A stretch of 47,988 bases of DNA. Origin: Flavobacteriaceae bacterium. GTDB lineage: Bacteria > Bacteroidota > Bacteroidia > Flavobacteriales > Flavobacteriaceae. The position numbers and the translations under genes are program-made. Each line of letters starts with the position of its first letter. The stretch's first letter is position 1. Of the stretch, positions 8,964 through 17,854 are shown piece after piece. The DNA lies in contig JABISF010000073.1 in the NCBI GenBank assembly GCA_018699935.1, forward strand, positions 1 through 47,988. The letters are read 5' to 3'. The notes beneath the pieces were generated by a model. That model searched no databases. It was given only the letters and a program-made list of their open reading frames with translations, and was not told the DNA's origin.

Positions 8964-10589
8964 ATGAATAATAGCATTCATAATGTTCCAATTCCCGTGA
9001 ACGAACCCATATTAGATTATGCCCCCGGGAGTCCGGAAAAAGCAGCAGTACTAAACGCGTACGAAAAAATGTACAACAGTACGATCGAAATTCCGTTGAA
9101 AATTGATGGAAAAGAAGTAAAAACTTCTGAAAAAGCGAGCATGGCACCCCCCCATAATCACCAACATATTTTGGGACATTATCACAAAGCGGAAGCGCAA
9201 CATATTAAGGATGCTATCGCCAGTTGTTTGACCGCTCGAAAAGCGTGGAGTCAAATGCCTTGGCCGTCGCGAGCCTCTATTTTTTTAAAAGCTGCCGAAC
9301 TGATTGCGGGCCCCTATCGTGCCAAAATCAACGCAGCAACCATGTTGGCGCAATCTAAAACCGTACACCAAGCAGAAATTGACGCCGCTTGTGAATTCAT
9401 TGATTTTTTGCGATTTAATGTCGCCTATATGGAGGAAATATACAGCGATCAACCCCTATCCGGCGAAGGACTTTGGAATCGACTGAGCTACCGTCCTTTG
9501 GAGGGATTTGTTTATGCTGTGAGTCCTTTTAATTTCACCGCTATTGCTGGCAATCTCTGCTCCAGTGTAGCCATGATGGGCAATACGGTTTTGTGGAAAC
9601 CCAGCGATCACCAAGTGTTTTCTGCAAAAATCATCATGGATGTTTTTGAAGAAGCTGGATTGCCTCCCGGGGTCATCAATATGGTGTTTGGCGATCCGGA
9701 AATGATTACCAACGAAGTACTGCAATCCGAAGATTTTGCCGGAATACACTACACTGGATCCACCACAATTTTTAAAGCTATTTGGACAAAGATTGGAGCC
9801 AACATCAACCGCTACAAAACGTATCCCCGCATAGTTGGAGAAACTGGAGGAAAAGATTTTATCCTAGCGCACCCCACAGCACATCCGCAAGCAGTTGCCA
9901 CAGGCATCATTCGCGGTGCTTTTGAATTTCAAGGGCAAAAATGTTCCGCTGCATCTAGAGTTTATCTTCCCGAATCCATCGCCGATGACATCCTCGATCG
10001 GGTGATTGCCGATATGGACAGCCTAAAGATGGGATCCCCTGCCGACTTTTCCAATTTTATCACTGCTGTGATTCACAATGGTGCCTTTCAACGTTTGAAA
10101 AATGCCATTGAACAAGCTAAAAAAGATCCGCAGGTTGAAATTCTCAAAGGAGGGGGATATGACGATAGCAAAGGATATTTTATAGAACCCACTTTGGTGC
10201 GCACCACCAATCCCCATTACACCACCATGGAAACCGAATTGTTCGGTCCTTTGGTGACCGTTTATGTCTACAAAGACGAAGAATGGTCCAACACCCTTCA
10301 ACTGGTGGATGGCACCTCTCCCTATGCTTTGACCGGTGCCGTGTATGCCCAAGATCGATATGCAGTGGAGGAAGCCCTCGTTGCATTGGAGGATGCGGCA
10401 GGAAATTTCTACATCAATGACAAACCCACAGGGGCTGTGGTGGGACAACAACCTTTTGGTGGCGCAAGAGCGTCGGGCACTAACGACAAAGCCGGTTCAG
10501 CAGCCAATTTGACACGATGGGTTTCCCCCCGTTTAGTCAAAGAAACTTTGGTTCCGGCAACCGATTATCGCTATCCTTTTTTGGGTTAA
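8964..10589 (+). CDS. pruA: L-glutamate gamma-semialdehyde dehydrogenase (1-pyrroline-5-carboxylate dehydrogenase)
   Basis: The enzyme performs the second step of proline breakdown, oxidising glutamate-5-semialdehyde to glutamate with NAD+. The 541-residue protein is a full-length aldehyde dehydrogenase. Visible motifs are the NAD-binding VSPFNFTAIAGN and GSTTIF, the general-base region GETGGKDFIL, and the nucleophile Cys in GQKCSAASRVY. The C-terminal part has INDKPTGAVVGQQPFGG and ASGTNDKAGSAANL, typical of the monofunctional PruA branch. No proline dehydrogenase gene is adjacent, so the first step must be encoded elsewhere. The ATG follows an A-rich run. Confidence 0.95.
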   Translation: MNNSIHNVPIPVNEPILDYAPGSPEKAAVLNAYEKMYNSTIEIPLKIDGKEVKTSEKASMAPPHNHQHILGHYHKAEAQHIKDAIASCLTARKAWSQMPWPSRASIFLKAAELIAGPYRAKINAATMLAQSKTVHQAEIDAACEFIDFLRFNVAYMEEIYSDQPLSGEGLWNRLSYRPLEGFVYAVSPFNFTAIAGNLCSSVAMMGNTVLWKPSDHQVFSAKIIMDVFEEAGLPPGVINMVFGDPEMITNEVLQSEDFAGIHYTGSTTIFKAIWTKIGANINRYKTYPRIVGETGGKDFILAHPTAHPQAVATGIIRGAFEFQGQKCSAASRVYLPESIADDILDRVIADMDSLKMGSPADFSNFITAVIHNGAFQRLKNAIEQAKKDPQVEILKGGGYDDSKGYFIEPTLVRTTNPHYTTMETELFGPLVTVYVYKDEEWSNTLQLVDGTSPYALTGAVYAQDRYAVEEALVALEDAAGNFYINDKPTGAVVGQQPFGGARASGTNDKAGSAANLTRWVSPRLVKETLVPATDYRYPFLG

Positions 10590-10646
10590 AGATGTAACAT
10601 TTGTTGGGTTGGGTCGTCTTTCTATAGAACTTTAAAATTTGGCGTC

Positions 10647-11138
10647 ATGAAAACACCCCTTTTTCTTCTATTGCTTTTCCCTCTGCTAATTTTTGCGCAA
10701 CATCCTTCAAAATCCAAAGAACCCGAAGTCAATTTTAGGGTTCAAAAAGATTATGATGAACATGGAAATTTAATCCGCTACGATTCGTCACGGGTGGAAA
10801 AAGGCAATTCAAAAGATATCTTTTACAGCTATCATTTTCAAAAAGACAGCATTCATCCATGGAAATCTTGGACGTCCGATTCTACAAGAATCCAGAACTT
10901 TCATTTCAACCTCGACAAACTACCTCCTTTGGATTCAATGATGCTTCCTTTTAGAAATCGTTTTATTGATATGGACTCGTTAGTGAACAAACATTTGGAA
11001 AAAGGCTTTTTATTGTTTGAACAAAATGATCCCTTAAAGGAAATTGATGAGCTTTTAAACAAGCATTTTGAAAAAATGGAACGCCTTTTTGAGAGCCATC
11101 AAGAAGACTCCAAATCCAAAAAAAATAAATCGTTATAA
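10647..11138 (+). CDS. Small secreted protein of unknown function
   Basis: I do not recognise a family. The 163-residue product has a convincing signal peptide (MKTPLFLLLLFPLLIFAQ). A charged mature part follows, rich in Lys, Asp, Glu and Phe. It has a DYDEHGNLIRYDSS-like stretch, similar in style to YD/RHS-type text but single, and two similar amphipathic segments near the C-terminus: DSLVNKHLEKGFLLFE and DELLNKHFEKMERLFE. These look like a short helical repeat. No lipobox cysteine is present. The gene ends 6 bases into the convergent rsmG gene, sharing stop regions. Confidence 0.75.
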   Translation: MKTPLFLLLLFPLLIFAQHPSKSKEPEVNFRVQKDYDEHGNLIRYDSSRVEKGNSKDIFYSYHFQKDSIHPWKSWTSDSTRIQNFHFNLDKLPPLDSMMLPFRNRFIDMDSLVNKHLEKGFLLFEQNDPLKEIDELLNKHFEKMERLFESHQEDSKSKKNKSL

Positions 11139-11768
11139 CGGCAGATAAACCACTTTTTTGGTTTCAAAAAAGGCAGGATCAAAATGCGTATTTAGCGACC
11201 ACACTTGAGCTTTCGGAAAAGCTGCTAATTCTTCCGCAAGATCACCTCCTTTGAGGTATAAAATTCCATTTCTTAAGGTATTTTTATGCTGCTTTTTTAT
11301 GTTTTTTTCCACCCAAGGCACAAAAACATCCATTTTTGTCACGGCTCTACTGACCACAAAATCAACTTTTGTATCTGATTTTTGAGCAGAAAGTTGTTGA
11401 GCGATAACATTTTTTAGTCCTAGAGCGTCAATTACTGCTTGTACAACTTTTATTTTTTTCCCAATGGAATCGATCAAATAAAACTTGATTTCTGGGAATA
11501 AAATGGCCAGTGGGATTCCCGGAAATCCTCCCCCAGTTCCAACGTCTAAAATTTTGGTGCCCGGCGCAAACGCAATGAATTTAGCTATCCCGAGGGAATG
11601 CAACACATGTCGCTCATAAAAAAAATCCATATCCTTACGCGAAATGACATTGATTTTTTCGTTCCAAAACTGATAGGCGTCTTCCAAATCAGCGAATAAT
11701 TTTAATTGCTTACTTGTGATTTTTGGAAAATTTGTAGCAATTACATCCAAAGGCTTTTGCGTTTTCAA
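11133..11768 (-). CDS. rsmG: 16S rRNA (guanine(527)-N(7))-methyltransferase RsmG
   Basis: RsmG uses SAM to methylate N7 of G527 in 16S rRNA. The 211-residue protein has the class I methyltransferase motif DVGTGGGFPGIPLAI and the family segments FWNEKINVISRKDMDFFYERHVLHSL and VVSRAVTKMDVFVPW. The start is TTG at 11768. No ATG exists between the upstream in-frame stop and residue 47, and the resulting N-terminus (TNFPKITSKQLKLFADLEDAY) aligns with the family. It is convergent with the preceding secreted-protein gene and divergent from the desaturase. Confidence 0.93.
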   Translation of the reverse strand: MKTQKPLDVIATNFPKITSKQLKLFADLEDAYQFWNEKINVISRKDMDFFYERHVLHSLGIAKFIAFAPGTKILDVGTGGGFPGIPLAILFPEIKFYLIDSIGKKIKVVQAVIDALGLKNVIAQQLSAQKSDTKVDFVVSRAVTKMDVFVPWVEKNIKKQHKNTLRNGILYLKGGDLAEELAAFPKAQVWSLNTHFDPAFFETKKVVYLPL

Positions 11769-11790
11769 TAAGATTGATACTTTTTTTAAT

Positions 11791-11798
11791 TATTTTTG
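11791..11798 (+). promoter_or_regulatory. -7 promoter element of the desaturase gene
   Basis: TATTTTTG matches TAnnTTTG and lies 22 bases before the ATG at 11821, giving a short leader. No good -33 TTTG was found. Confidence 0.4.
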
Positions 11799-11820
11799 AA
11801 CTCACAAAGTAAACTATTTA

Positions 11821-12915
11821 ATGCAAGCAAATCAACCCTTACGTTTTTCGCGGATCGATTCCAAACAATTTTTTAAGACGCTCAACCAAAGAGTGAACAA
11901 CTATTTCAAAGAAAATAAAATAGCAAAAACAGGAAACTGGAAGCTGTATGTCAAGACCTTCGTTATGTTTTCCCTCATGATCGCGCCTTATGTTTTAGTA
12001 CTCACTTTAGAAATTAACTTGTGGTACAAATTTTTGTTGTGTATGTTGATGGGCGTGGGCATGGCCGGCGTGGGCATGAATGTAATGCACGACGGAAATC
12101 ACGGTTCTTTTTCCAAACACCCTTGGGTGAACAAATTCATGGGAAGCAGCATCTATATCTTGGCTGGTAATGTTTTTAATTGGAAAATTCAGCACAATGT
12201 TTTGCATCACACCTATACGAACATCCACGGTCATGACGAAGACTTGGAAGCGGGACGTGTCCTTCGCTTTTCCAAACATGCCGAATGGATGCCCCATCAC
12301 AAATTTCAGCATTTATATTCTGTTTTATTGTACGGTCTGCTCACGATCAATTGGGCTATTTTTACAGATTTTCAACAAATGAAACGCTATCTCAAAAGAA
12401 AATTGAGCTATGCTAACAGCAAAGATCCAGCCTTGCAATGGACCGGGCTAATCATCACAAAAATTCTATATTTTTCCGTTTGGATTGTAATTCCTATCCT
12501 TGTGATGGACATTTCTTGGTGGAAAGTTTTGATTGGTTTTGTTGTTATGCACTACACGGCCGGGCTTATTCTCAGTCTTGTTTTCCAATTGGCACATGTG
12601 ATCGAAGATGCAGAAATGCCCGAAGCAGATACTTCTGGAACCATGAAAAATACATGGGCCATTCATCAGTTGTTGACCACCGTAAACTTTTCAACTAAAA
12701 ATAGAATTGTAAATTGGTATACAGGAGGACTAAATCACCAGATTGAGCATCATATTTTTCCACAAATCAGTCATATTCATTACACTAAAATCAGTGCTAT
12801 CGTAAAACGCACAGCAAAAGAATTTAATTTACCTTATAACGAATATAAAACCACCCGAAGTGCCCTCTTCTCGCACTTTCGCTTTTTAAAACAAATGGGG
12901 ATACAACCCAGCTAA
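11821..12915 (+). CDS. Membrane fatty acid desaturase (acyl-CoA/acyl-lipid type)
   Basis: The 364-residue protein is an integral membrane di-iron desaturase. All three histidine boxes are present: HDGNH in MNVMHDGNHGSF, HNVLHHTYTN, and HQIEHHIFP. The last box has Gln after the first His, as in front-end (delta-5/delta-6 type) and linoleoyl-CoA desaturases. Hydrophobic segments around residues 45-85, 155-180 and 205-255 fit four membrane helices. No cytochrome b5 domain is fused, so electrons must come from a separate carrier. The double-bond position cannot be predicted from sequence. It ends 9 bases before the aminotransferase gene and is probably co-transcribed with it. Confidence 0.9.
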   Translation: MQANQPLRFSRIDSKQFFKTLNQRVNNYFKENKIAKTGNWKLYVKTFVMFSLMIAPYVLVLTLEINLWYKFLLCMLMGVGMAGVGMNVMHDGNHGSFSKHPWVNKFMGSSIYILAGNVFNWKIQHNVLHHTYTNIHGHDEDLEAGRVLRFSKHAEWMPHHKFQHLYSVLLYGLLTINWAIFTDFQQMKRYLKRKLSYANSKDPALQWTGLIITKILYFSVWIVIPILVMDISWWKVLIGFVVMHYTAGLILSLVFQLAHVIEDAEMPEADTSGTMKNTWAIHQLLTTVNFSTKNRIVNWYTGGLNHQIEHHIFPQISHIHYTKISAIVKRTAKEFNLPYNEYKTTRSALFSHFRFLKQMGIQPS

Positions 12916-12924
12916 TTATTTCAC

Positions 12925-14109
12925 ATGGACAAACTTTCTGCACGAATAAACAGATTGCCTGTTTCGGCTACGCTTGCGATGGCGGCAAAAGCCCGAGAGT
13001 TAAAAAATCAAGGCGTTGATGTTATTGGTTTAAGCCTTGGCGAACCCGATTTCAATACCCCTGAATTCATCAAAGATGCAGCCATCAAGGCCGTACAAGA
13101 CAATTGGAATTCCTACAGCCCTGTTGATGGTTACGCCGACTTGAAAGAGGCGATTTGCAATAAATTCAAACGCGACAATGGCTTGGATTATAAGCCGTCA
13201 CAAATTGTGGTTTCAACCGGAGCCAAGCAATCCATTGCCAATGTGTGTATGGTGCTATTAAATCCGGGAGACGAGGTGCTATTGCCTGCACCCTACTGGG
13301 TGAGCTATTCTGCGATTGCAACATTGGCGGAGGCCGAATCCATTATTATTCCGTCCACCATCGCGACCGATTTTAAAATTACTCCCGAGCAATTGGAAGC
13401 TGCCATCACACCAAAAACCAAGTTGGTGATGTTTAATTCTCCCAACAATCCGAGTGGCACCATCTTTACAGAGGCCGAATACAGAGCCTTGGGGAAAGTC
13501 TTGGAAAAATATCCCGATATTTTTATACTGTCAGACGAAATTTATGAGCATATCAATTACGGTACTCCCCACTTTAGTTTTGCTGCCATACCCGAGCTCT
13601 ACGACCGAACAATTACAGTAAACGGAGTTGCCAAAGCCTTTGCAATGACCGGATGGCGGATTGGTTATATTGGAGCTCCCGAATGGATTGCCAAAGCGTG
13701 TAATAAAATGCAGGGACAAATCACCAGTGGTGCCAATTGTATTGCACAACGTGCCACGATTGCAGCCTTAGACGCTCCGGTGAGCAATATTCAATACATG
13801 ATTGACGAATTTGCGCAACGCCGAAAAATGATCATCGAATTGCTTTCTGCGATTCCTGGGTTTAAATTAAACGAGCCTGAAGGAGCTTTCTATGTATTCC
13901 CAGATATTTCATATTATTTCGGGAAAACCTTGAACGGAAAAACCATTGAAAATGCCTCCGATTTTGCGCTCTATCTTTTGGAAGTGGCTCACGTAGCAAC
14001 CGTTACGGGAGAGGCTTTTGGAAATGATGCTTGTATTCGTATTTCCTATGCTGCTTCGGTGGAGAACATCCAAGAGGCCGTAAAACGGATCGGCCAATCA
14101 TTGGCATAA
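12925..14109 (+). CDS. PLP-dependent class I aminotransferase (aspartate aminotransferase Ib-like)
   Basis: The 394-residue protein is a fold-type I aminotransferase. Motifs are SLGEPDFNTP near the N-terminus (substrate region), VSTGAKQSI, the PLP-contacting NSPNNPSG and SDEIYEHINY, and the Schiff-base Lys in NGVAKAFAMTGWRIGYIG. The C-terminal Arg that binds the substrate carboxylate lies in ACIRISYA. The pattern is that of the Ib aspartate/prephenate aminotransferase group. The exact substrate is not decided by sequence; aspartate is the usual assignment. It follows the desaturase by 9 bases and is followed by a strong terminator. Confidence 0.9.
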   Translation: MDKLSARINRLPVSATLAMAAKARELKNQGVDVIGLSLGEPDFNTPEFIKDAAIKAVQDNWNSYSPVDGYADLKEAICNKFKRDNGLDYKPSQIVVSTGAKQSIANVCMVLLNPGDEVLLPAPYWVSYSAIATLAEAESIIIPSTIATDFKITPEQLEAAITPKTKLVMFNSPNNPSGTIFTEAEYRALGKVLEKYPDIFILSDEIYEHINYGTPHFSFAAIPELYDRTITVNGVAKAFAMTGWRIGYIGAPEWIAKACNKMQGQITSGANCIAQRATIAALDAPVSNIQYMIDEFAQRRKMIIELLSAIPGFKLNEPEGAFYVFPDISYYFGKTLNGKTIENASDFALYLLEVAHVATVTGEAFGNDACIRISYAASVENIQEAVKRIGQSLA

Positions 14110-14136
14110 AAAGATTTTTCTTTTTTAAAAACAAGC

Positions 14137-14158
14137 AACCGCCCTCGGGCGGTTTTTT
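14137..14158 (+). terminator. Rho-independent terminator after the desaturase-aminotransferase pair
   Basis: AACCGCCC and GGGCGGTT form an 8-base GC-rich stem with a very short loop, followed by a run of T. It lies 28 bases after the aminotransferase stop. Confidence 0.9.
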
Positions 14159-14198
14159 AATTTCAGGGTGTCGAAGGGACTATCCTAAAATATAAGCG

Positions 14199-14206
14199 TA
14201 CTTTCG
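14199..14206 (+). promoter_or_regulatory. Probable -7 element of the DEAD-box helicase gene
   Basis: TACTTTCG differs from TAnnTTTG at one base and lies 16 bases before the ATG. No -33 TTTG is present at the right distance. Confidence 0.35.
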
Positions 14207-14222
14207 CGCCATAATAAAGCAT

Positions 14223-15470
14223 ATGACATTTCAAGATTTAAAACTCGAATCACCACTTCTCAAAGCCCTAGAAAAACAAGGCTACACCCAACCTACCCCC
14301 ATACAAGAACAGGCCATCCCCATTTTGCTGGCAGGTCATGATTTATTGGGTGTGGCACAAACGGGAACAGGAAAAACAGCCGCTTTTGCCATTCCAATTC
14401 TGAATCATTTATTAAAAGAAAAAAATACCCCCCAAGGCAAACGTATCATTAAGGCATTAGTGGTTACTCCCACACGGGAATTAGCCATTCAAATTGCGGA
14501 TAATTTTACAGCCTATGGTCAATATACGCAGTTGCGCAATACCGTTATTTTTGGAGGGGTTAAACAAGCTCAGCAAGTAACCCGCTTGAAACAGGGTGTG
14601 GATATCCTCGTGGCAACCCCGGGACGCTTGTTGGATTTAATGAACCAAGGGTATATTTCCTTTCGCGATTTAAAATACGTGGTTTTGGACGAAGCCGATC
14701 AAATGCTGGATATGGGTTTTATTCATGATGTCAAAAAGATTATTGCCAAATTACCTCCGAAAAGACAATCGCTTTTTTTCTCTGCCACCATGCCCAAAAC
14801 CATTGTGGAGCTGTCCCAAAAAATGTTGGGTGCTTTTGAACGGGTCACCATTAAACCCGAACAAGCCACGGCAGAGAAAGTGGAACAAGGAGTCTATTTT
14901 GTGAGTAAAAAAAACAAGCCCAAGCTGTTAGCACACCTGCTGGAACAACGAAAAAACGACTCGGTGCTTGTGTTTTCGCGAACGAAGCATGGTGCCAATA
15001 AAATTGTAAAAACCTTGGATCAAGCCCATATCAAATCGGCAGCCATCCATGGGAACAAATCCCAAAACATGCGCCAAAAAGCCTTGGGAGCCTTTAAAGA
15101 CGGATCCCTCAAAGTATTGGTAGCCACCGATATTGCCGCCCGAGGTATTGATGTGGATGAATTGGCCTTGGTGATCAATTACGATTTGCCCAATGTTTCT
15201 GAAACTTATGTCCACCGGATCGGCAGAACCGGAAGAGCCAATGCTAGTGGAATCGCACTTTCATTTTGTATGGGTGAAGAACGCCCCTATTTGAAAGATA
15301 TTGAAAAACTCATCAAGCAGCAAGTTCCGCGAATGGGAGAACATCCTTTTATGGAAGGTGCCGACTTGGTGGAAGAAAAAGCGGATTCGGACACTTCAAA
15401 ACCCCGTCCCAACCAACGTAATCGATCGCGAAACAACAACCGGAACAACCACCGAAATAGAAATAAATAA
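14223..15470 (+). CDS. DEAD-box ATP-dependent RNA helicase (RhlE-like)
   Basis: The 415-residue protein has all motifs of a DEAD-box helicase in order: the Q motif (GYTQPTPIQEQAIP), motif I AQTGTGKT, Ia TPTRELA, Ib ATPGRLLDL, II DEAD, III SATM, then IV to VI with VFSRTKHG, ATDIAARGIDV and HRIGRTGRA. It ends in an Arg/Asn-rich basic tail (about residues 395-415), typical of RhlE-type proteins and used for nonspecific RNA binding. These enzymes remodel RNA in ribosome assembly, decay or cold adaptation. The gene stands alone between two rho-independent terminators. Confidence 0.94.
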   Translation: MTFQDLKLESPLLKALEKQGYTQPTPIQEQAIPILLAGHDLLGVAQTGTGKTAAFAIPILNHLLKEKNTPQGKRIIKALVVTPTRELAIQIADNFTAYGQYTQLRNTVIFGGVKQAQQVTRLKQGVDILVATPGRLLDLMNQGYISFRDLKYVVLDEADQMLDMGFIHDVKKIIAKLPPKRQSLFFSATMPKTIVELSQKMLGAFERVTIKPEQATAEKVEQGVYFVSKKNKPKLLAHLLEQRKNDSVLVFSRTKHGANKIVKTLDQAHIKSAAIHGNKSQNMRQKALGAFKDGSLKVLVATDIAARGIDVDELALVINYDLPNVSETYVHRIGRTGRANASGIALSFCMGEERPYLKDIEKLIKQQVPRMGEHPFMEGADLVEEKADSDTSKPRPNQRNRSRNNNRNNHRNRNK

Positions 15471-15508
15471 AACCTTTCTGAGTTTCCTACTTTATTTCTA
15501 AAAACTTT

Positions 15509-15534
15509 AAAACCGCTTTTCAGCGGTTTTTTTT
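15509..15534 (+). terminator. Rho-independent terminator of the helicase gene
   Basis: AAAACCGCT and AGCGGTTTT make a 9-base stem with a TTTC loop, continued by a T-run. It sits about 40 bases after the stop codon. Confidence 0.9.
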
Positions 15535-15593
15535 ATCTTTAATAGACCTAAATCTTTCTGCTGCCATGGAAACTATTTTAAAGTTTAATACCA

Positions 15594-15920
15594 ATGTCTT
15601 CTGATCAAAACTTTGTTGATTTTGTAATAGAACAAATCCAAAACGCGGGAAAAATAACCGCAAAAAAAATGTTTGGTGAATACGGCATTTACGCCGATGA
15701 GAAAATTTTTGGACTTATTTGTAACAATAAACTATTTATCAAACCCACTCAAGCAGGGCGAGAATTTATTGGAAATGTAAAAGAATCACCGGCCTATCCC
15801 GGGGCCAAACCGAGCTTCCTCATCGAAGAAAAATTGGAGGATACAGAATGGCTGAGTACACTCGTTAAAATTTCAGTAAATGAATTGCCTACACCAAAAC
15901 CTAAAAAGAAAAAATCTTAA
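15594..15920 (+). CDS. TfoX/Sxy N-terminal domain protein
   Basis: The 108-residue protein is a stand-alone TfoX N-terminal domain. The recognisable core is KITAKKMFGEYGIYADEKIFGLICNNKLFIKPT, followed by the PAYPGAKPSF segment. The C-terminus is Lys-rich (PKPKKKKS). In gammaproteobacteria TfoX/Sxy induces competence together with CRP. Single-domain versions such as this are widespread and have no established role, so competence should not be assumed. The ATG at 15594 aligns with the family start. A degenerate -7 element (TATCTTTA, 15534-15541) abuts the preceding terminator. Confidence 0.85.
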   Translation: MSSDQNFVDFVIEQIQNAGKITAKKMFGEYGIYADEKIFGLICNNKLFIKPTQAGREFIGNVKESPAYPGAKPSFLIEEKLEDTEWLSTLVKISVNELPTPKPKKKKS

Positions 15921-16129
15921 CCCATTCTTATTAAATCGAAGTCTACAAAAACAGGATTCAAAATTACTCTCCCTCGAAAAATTAGTCTCAACGCTGGGTT
16001 TTAACTCGATCAAAATTTGAAGCTGCTAGTTTAAACTACTTCTAGGAAAACCATGGTAACTGAAAGATTCTAAAAGCATAAAGCTATTTAAACGTCTGAA
16101 AATTTAAAAGGAATAGCTGTAAATGATTG

Positions 16130-16726
16130 TTACACGTCTGCAAAGCTTTTTTGCTGTTGCTCTTTTAAATATTGATAATAGAGCGCAAGAGTAGTGTTAT
16201 GCCACGCAGCAACCACAAAAACACCAACCAAAAGGCATAAAATTCCAAGCAAAAACCAAGGGATAAAACGAAGATTTAAAAGGAATAATTCCATTTTATA
16301 CCCATCCGTGAGTTTCCAACTTTTTTGAAGTACCGCTTGAAAAGAAAGCTCGGGATCTTCAGAAAGTATATAAAAAGACATGGAAAGTCCAACGGCAATC
16401 ATAATTCCGGGAACAATCAAAAACACTAGTCCGATCAAGGTCAGCAAGGAAATGGTCGCATACATCAAAAGTACGCTAACCAAGGGCTTAAATCCATCAA
16501 ACAGCTGTTCCAAACGAGGAGGGTTGCCGCGTACAAGATTTAAAAAATAAATACTCATCCCCAATTGCAGGGGACCGGCTAACAGCAGACTGAGTAGTTC
16601 GCCATAGGTGTTCAGTTCGGCAGGAATACCCACCAACAGGGCATATGTCAAACAAACCCCCACAGCTACAATCCAATGCGGTTCTAATAGCCTGCGAGCA
16701 CTTCGCATCAAGCTTAATAGATCCAT
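16130..16726 (-). CDS. DUF975-type integral membrane protein
   Basis: The 198-residue protein has about five membrane helices and matches the general pattern of DUF975 proteins. The signs are a PLQLGMSIYFLNLVRG segment, LIGLVFLIVPGIMIAVGLSMSFYIL, an acidic SEDPELSFQAVLQKSWKLTDGYK helix, the aromatic FIPWFLLG, and a terminal ALYYQYL. The function is unknown. It starts 45 bases after the DAHP synthase/chorismate mutase gene on the same strand, with no terminator seen between them, so it may be a distal member of the aromatic operon or simply read through from it. Confidence 0.72.
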   Translation of the reverse strand: MDLLSLMRSARRLLEPHWIVAVGVCLTYALLVGIPAELNTYGELLSLLLAGPLQLGMSIYFLNLVRGNPPRLEQLFDGFKPLVSVLLMYATISLLTLIGLVFLIVPGIMIAVGLSMSFYILSEDPELSFQAVLQKSWKLTDGYKMELFLLNLRFIPWFLLGILCLLVGVFVVAAWHNTTLALYYQYLKEQQQKSFADV

Positions 16727-16771
16727 GTTGGGTGTTGTTTGTGGGGATTGTTTTTCAATTCAAAAAACACT

Positions 16772-17854
16772 TTAAGAGTTTAAAATCTTTTCTTGCTGAT
16801 TGATTGATTCTTGGTGGATGGCTTTAAACACACGCAAGATAAATTCTTCCGACAAATTGCGTTCTTGACCTTCCAAAATCATACGTCCCAAAATCTCGTT
16901 CCAACGTTTGTTTTGTAGAACGGCAACATTATTTTCGCGTTTTAATTTTCCGATTTCACTAGAAACTTTCATGCGTTTCCCAAGCGTGTCCAACAAGGTT
17001 TGATCGGCTACATCAATTTGCGCCCGAAGATTGTTGAGTTCGTGTTGGTAGGCCTCCGCGTCGGTGGTTTGCTTACGCACTTTTAAATCTTTCATGATTT
17101 CCACCAAACGAGTGGGGGTTACTTGTTGTGCTGCATCACTCCAAGCATTGTCCGGATCCCAGTGGGATTCAATCATCAAACCGTCAAAGTTTAAATCCAA
17201 AGCAGCTTGCGACACATCAAAAATAAGATCGCGTTTTCCAGCAATGTGCGAGGGATCACAAATCATCGGAAGATCTGGAAATTTATTTTTTACCTCAATA
17301 GCAATCTGCCATTCGGGAATATTTCGGTATTTGGTTTTTTCATAAGTAGAAAATCCACGGTGGATCAATCCTAGTTTTTTGATGTTTGCGGTATACAAAC
17401 GCTCCACACCGCCCAACCACAAAGCCAAGTCAGGGTTGACAGGATTTTTTACCAATACAATTTTGTCTGTTCCTTCCAAAGCATCGGCAATTTCTTGCAT
17501 GATGAATGGACTTACGGTAGAACGCGCCCCAATCCAAAGGATATCGACATCGTGCTCCAAAGCCAATTTCACGTGGTCTTTATTGGCCACTTCTGTTGCC
17601 GTCAACAATCCCGTTTCTTCTTTTACTTTTTTCAACCAACCCAATCCAATGGCACCCACGCCTTCAAACATTCCGGGTCGGGTTCTAGGTTTCCAAATTC
17701 CAGCACGATAGACAGTCACATCGGTGTTTTTTAGCTCGTGTGCAATTTTTAAAACTTGTTCTTCGGTTTCTGCACTACAAGGCCCCCCAATCACAAGAGG
17801 ATGATCTAATCCAAAATCGGTCAGCCATTGGCGCATTTCTTTCTTATTTTCCAT
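16772..17854 (-). CDS. Bifunctional 3-deoxy-7-phosphoheptulonate synthase / chorismate mutase type II
   Basis: The protein has 360 residues. Residues 1 to about 255 are a type I-beta DAHP synthase, joining phosphoenolpyruvate and erythrose 4-phosphate as the first step of the shikimate pathway. Motifs are GGPCSAE, YRAGIWKPRTRPGMFEGVG, VKNPVNPDLALW and ICDPSHIAGKRDL. Residues from about 265 to 350 are an AroQ-type chorismate mutase helix bundle, which makes prephenate. Such C-terminal fusions are known in Bacteroidota such as Porphyromonas, where the mutase domain also mediates feedback inhibition by prephenate. The gene overlaps tyrA by 11 bases and is the fourth structural gene of the attenuated operon. 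It thus supplies the entry and branch-point steps. Confidence 0.95.
   Translation of the reverse strand: MENKKEMRQWLTDFGLDHPLVIGGPCSAETEEQVLKIAHELKNTDVTVYRAGIWKPRTRPGMFEGVGAIGLGWLKKVKEETGLLTATEVANKDHVKLALEHDVDILWIGARSTVSPFIMQEIADALEGTDKIVLVKNPVNPDLALWLGGVERLYTANIKKLGLIHRGFSTYEKTKYRNIPEWQIAIEVKNKFPDLPMICDPSHIAGKRDLIFDVSQAALDLNFDGLMIESHWDPDNAWSDAAQQVTPTRLVEIMKDLKVRKQTTDAEAYQHELNNLRAQIDVADQTLLDTLGKRMKVSSEIGKLKRENNVAVLQNKRWNEILGRMILEGQERNLSEEFILRVFKAIHQESINQQEKILNS

Noticed and set aside
15566-15604. 12-codon ORF just before the TfoX-like gene as a leader peptide
   Set aside because: It has no codon bias toward any amino acid, and no hairpin follows it.
15594-15920. TfoX-like gene as evidence of a natural competence system
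   Set aside because: Only the N-terminal domain is present and no com genes are nearby; single-domain TfoX proteins have no proven competence role.
16027-16038. 12-base palindrome TAGTTTAAACTA between the TfoX-like and DUF975 genes
   Set aside because: It is short and AT-rich, lies downstream of both flanking genes, and no promoter is near; it may well be chance.
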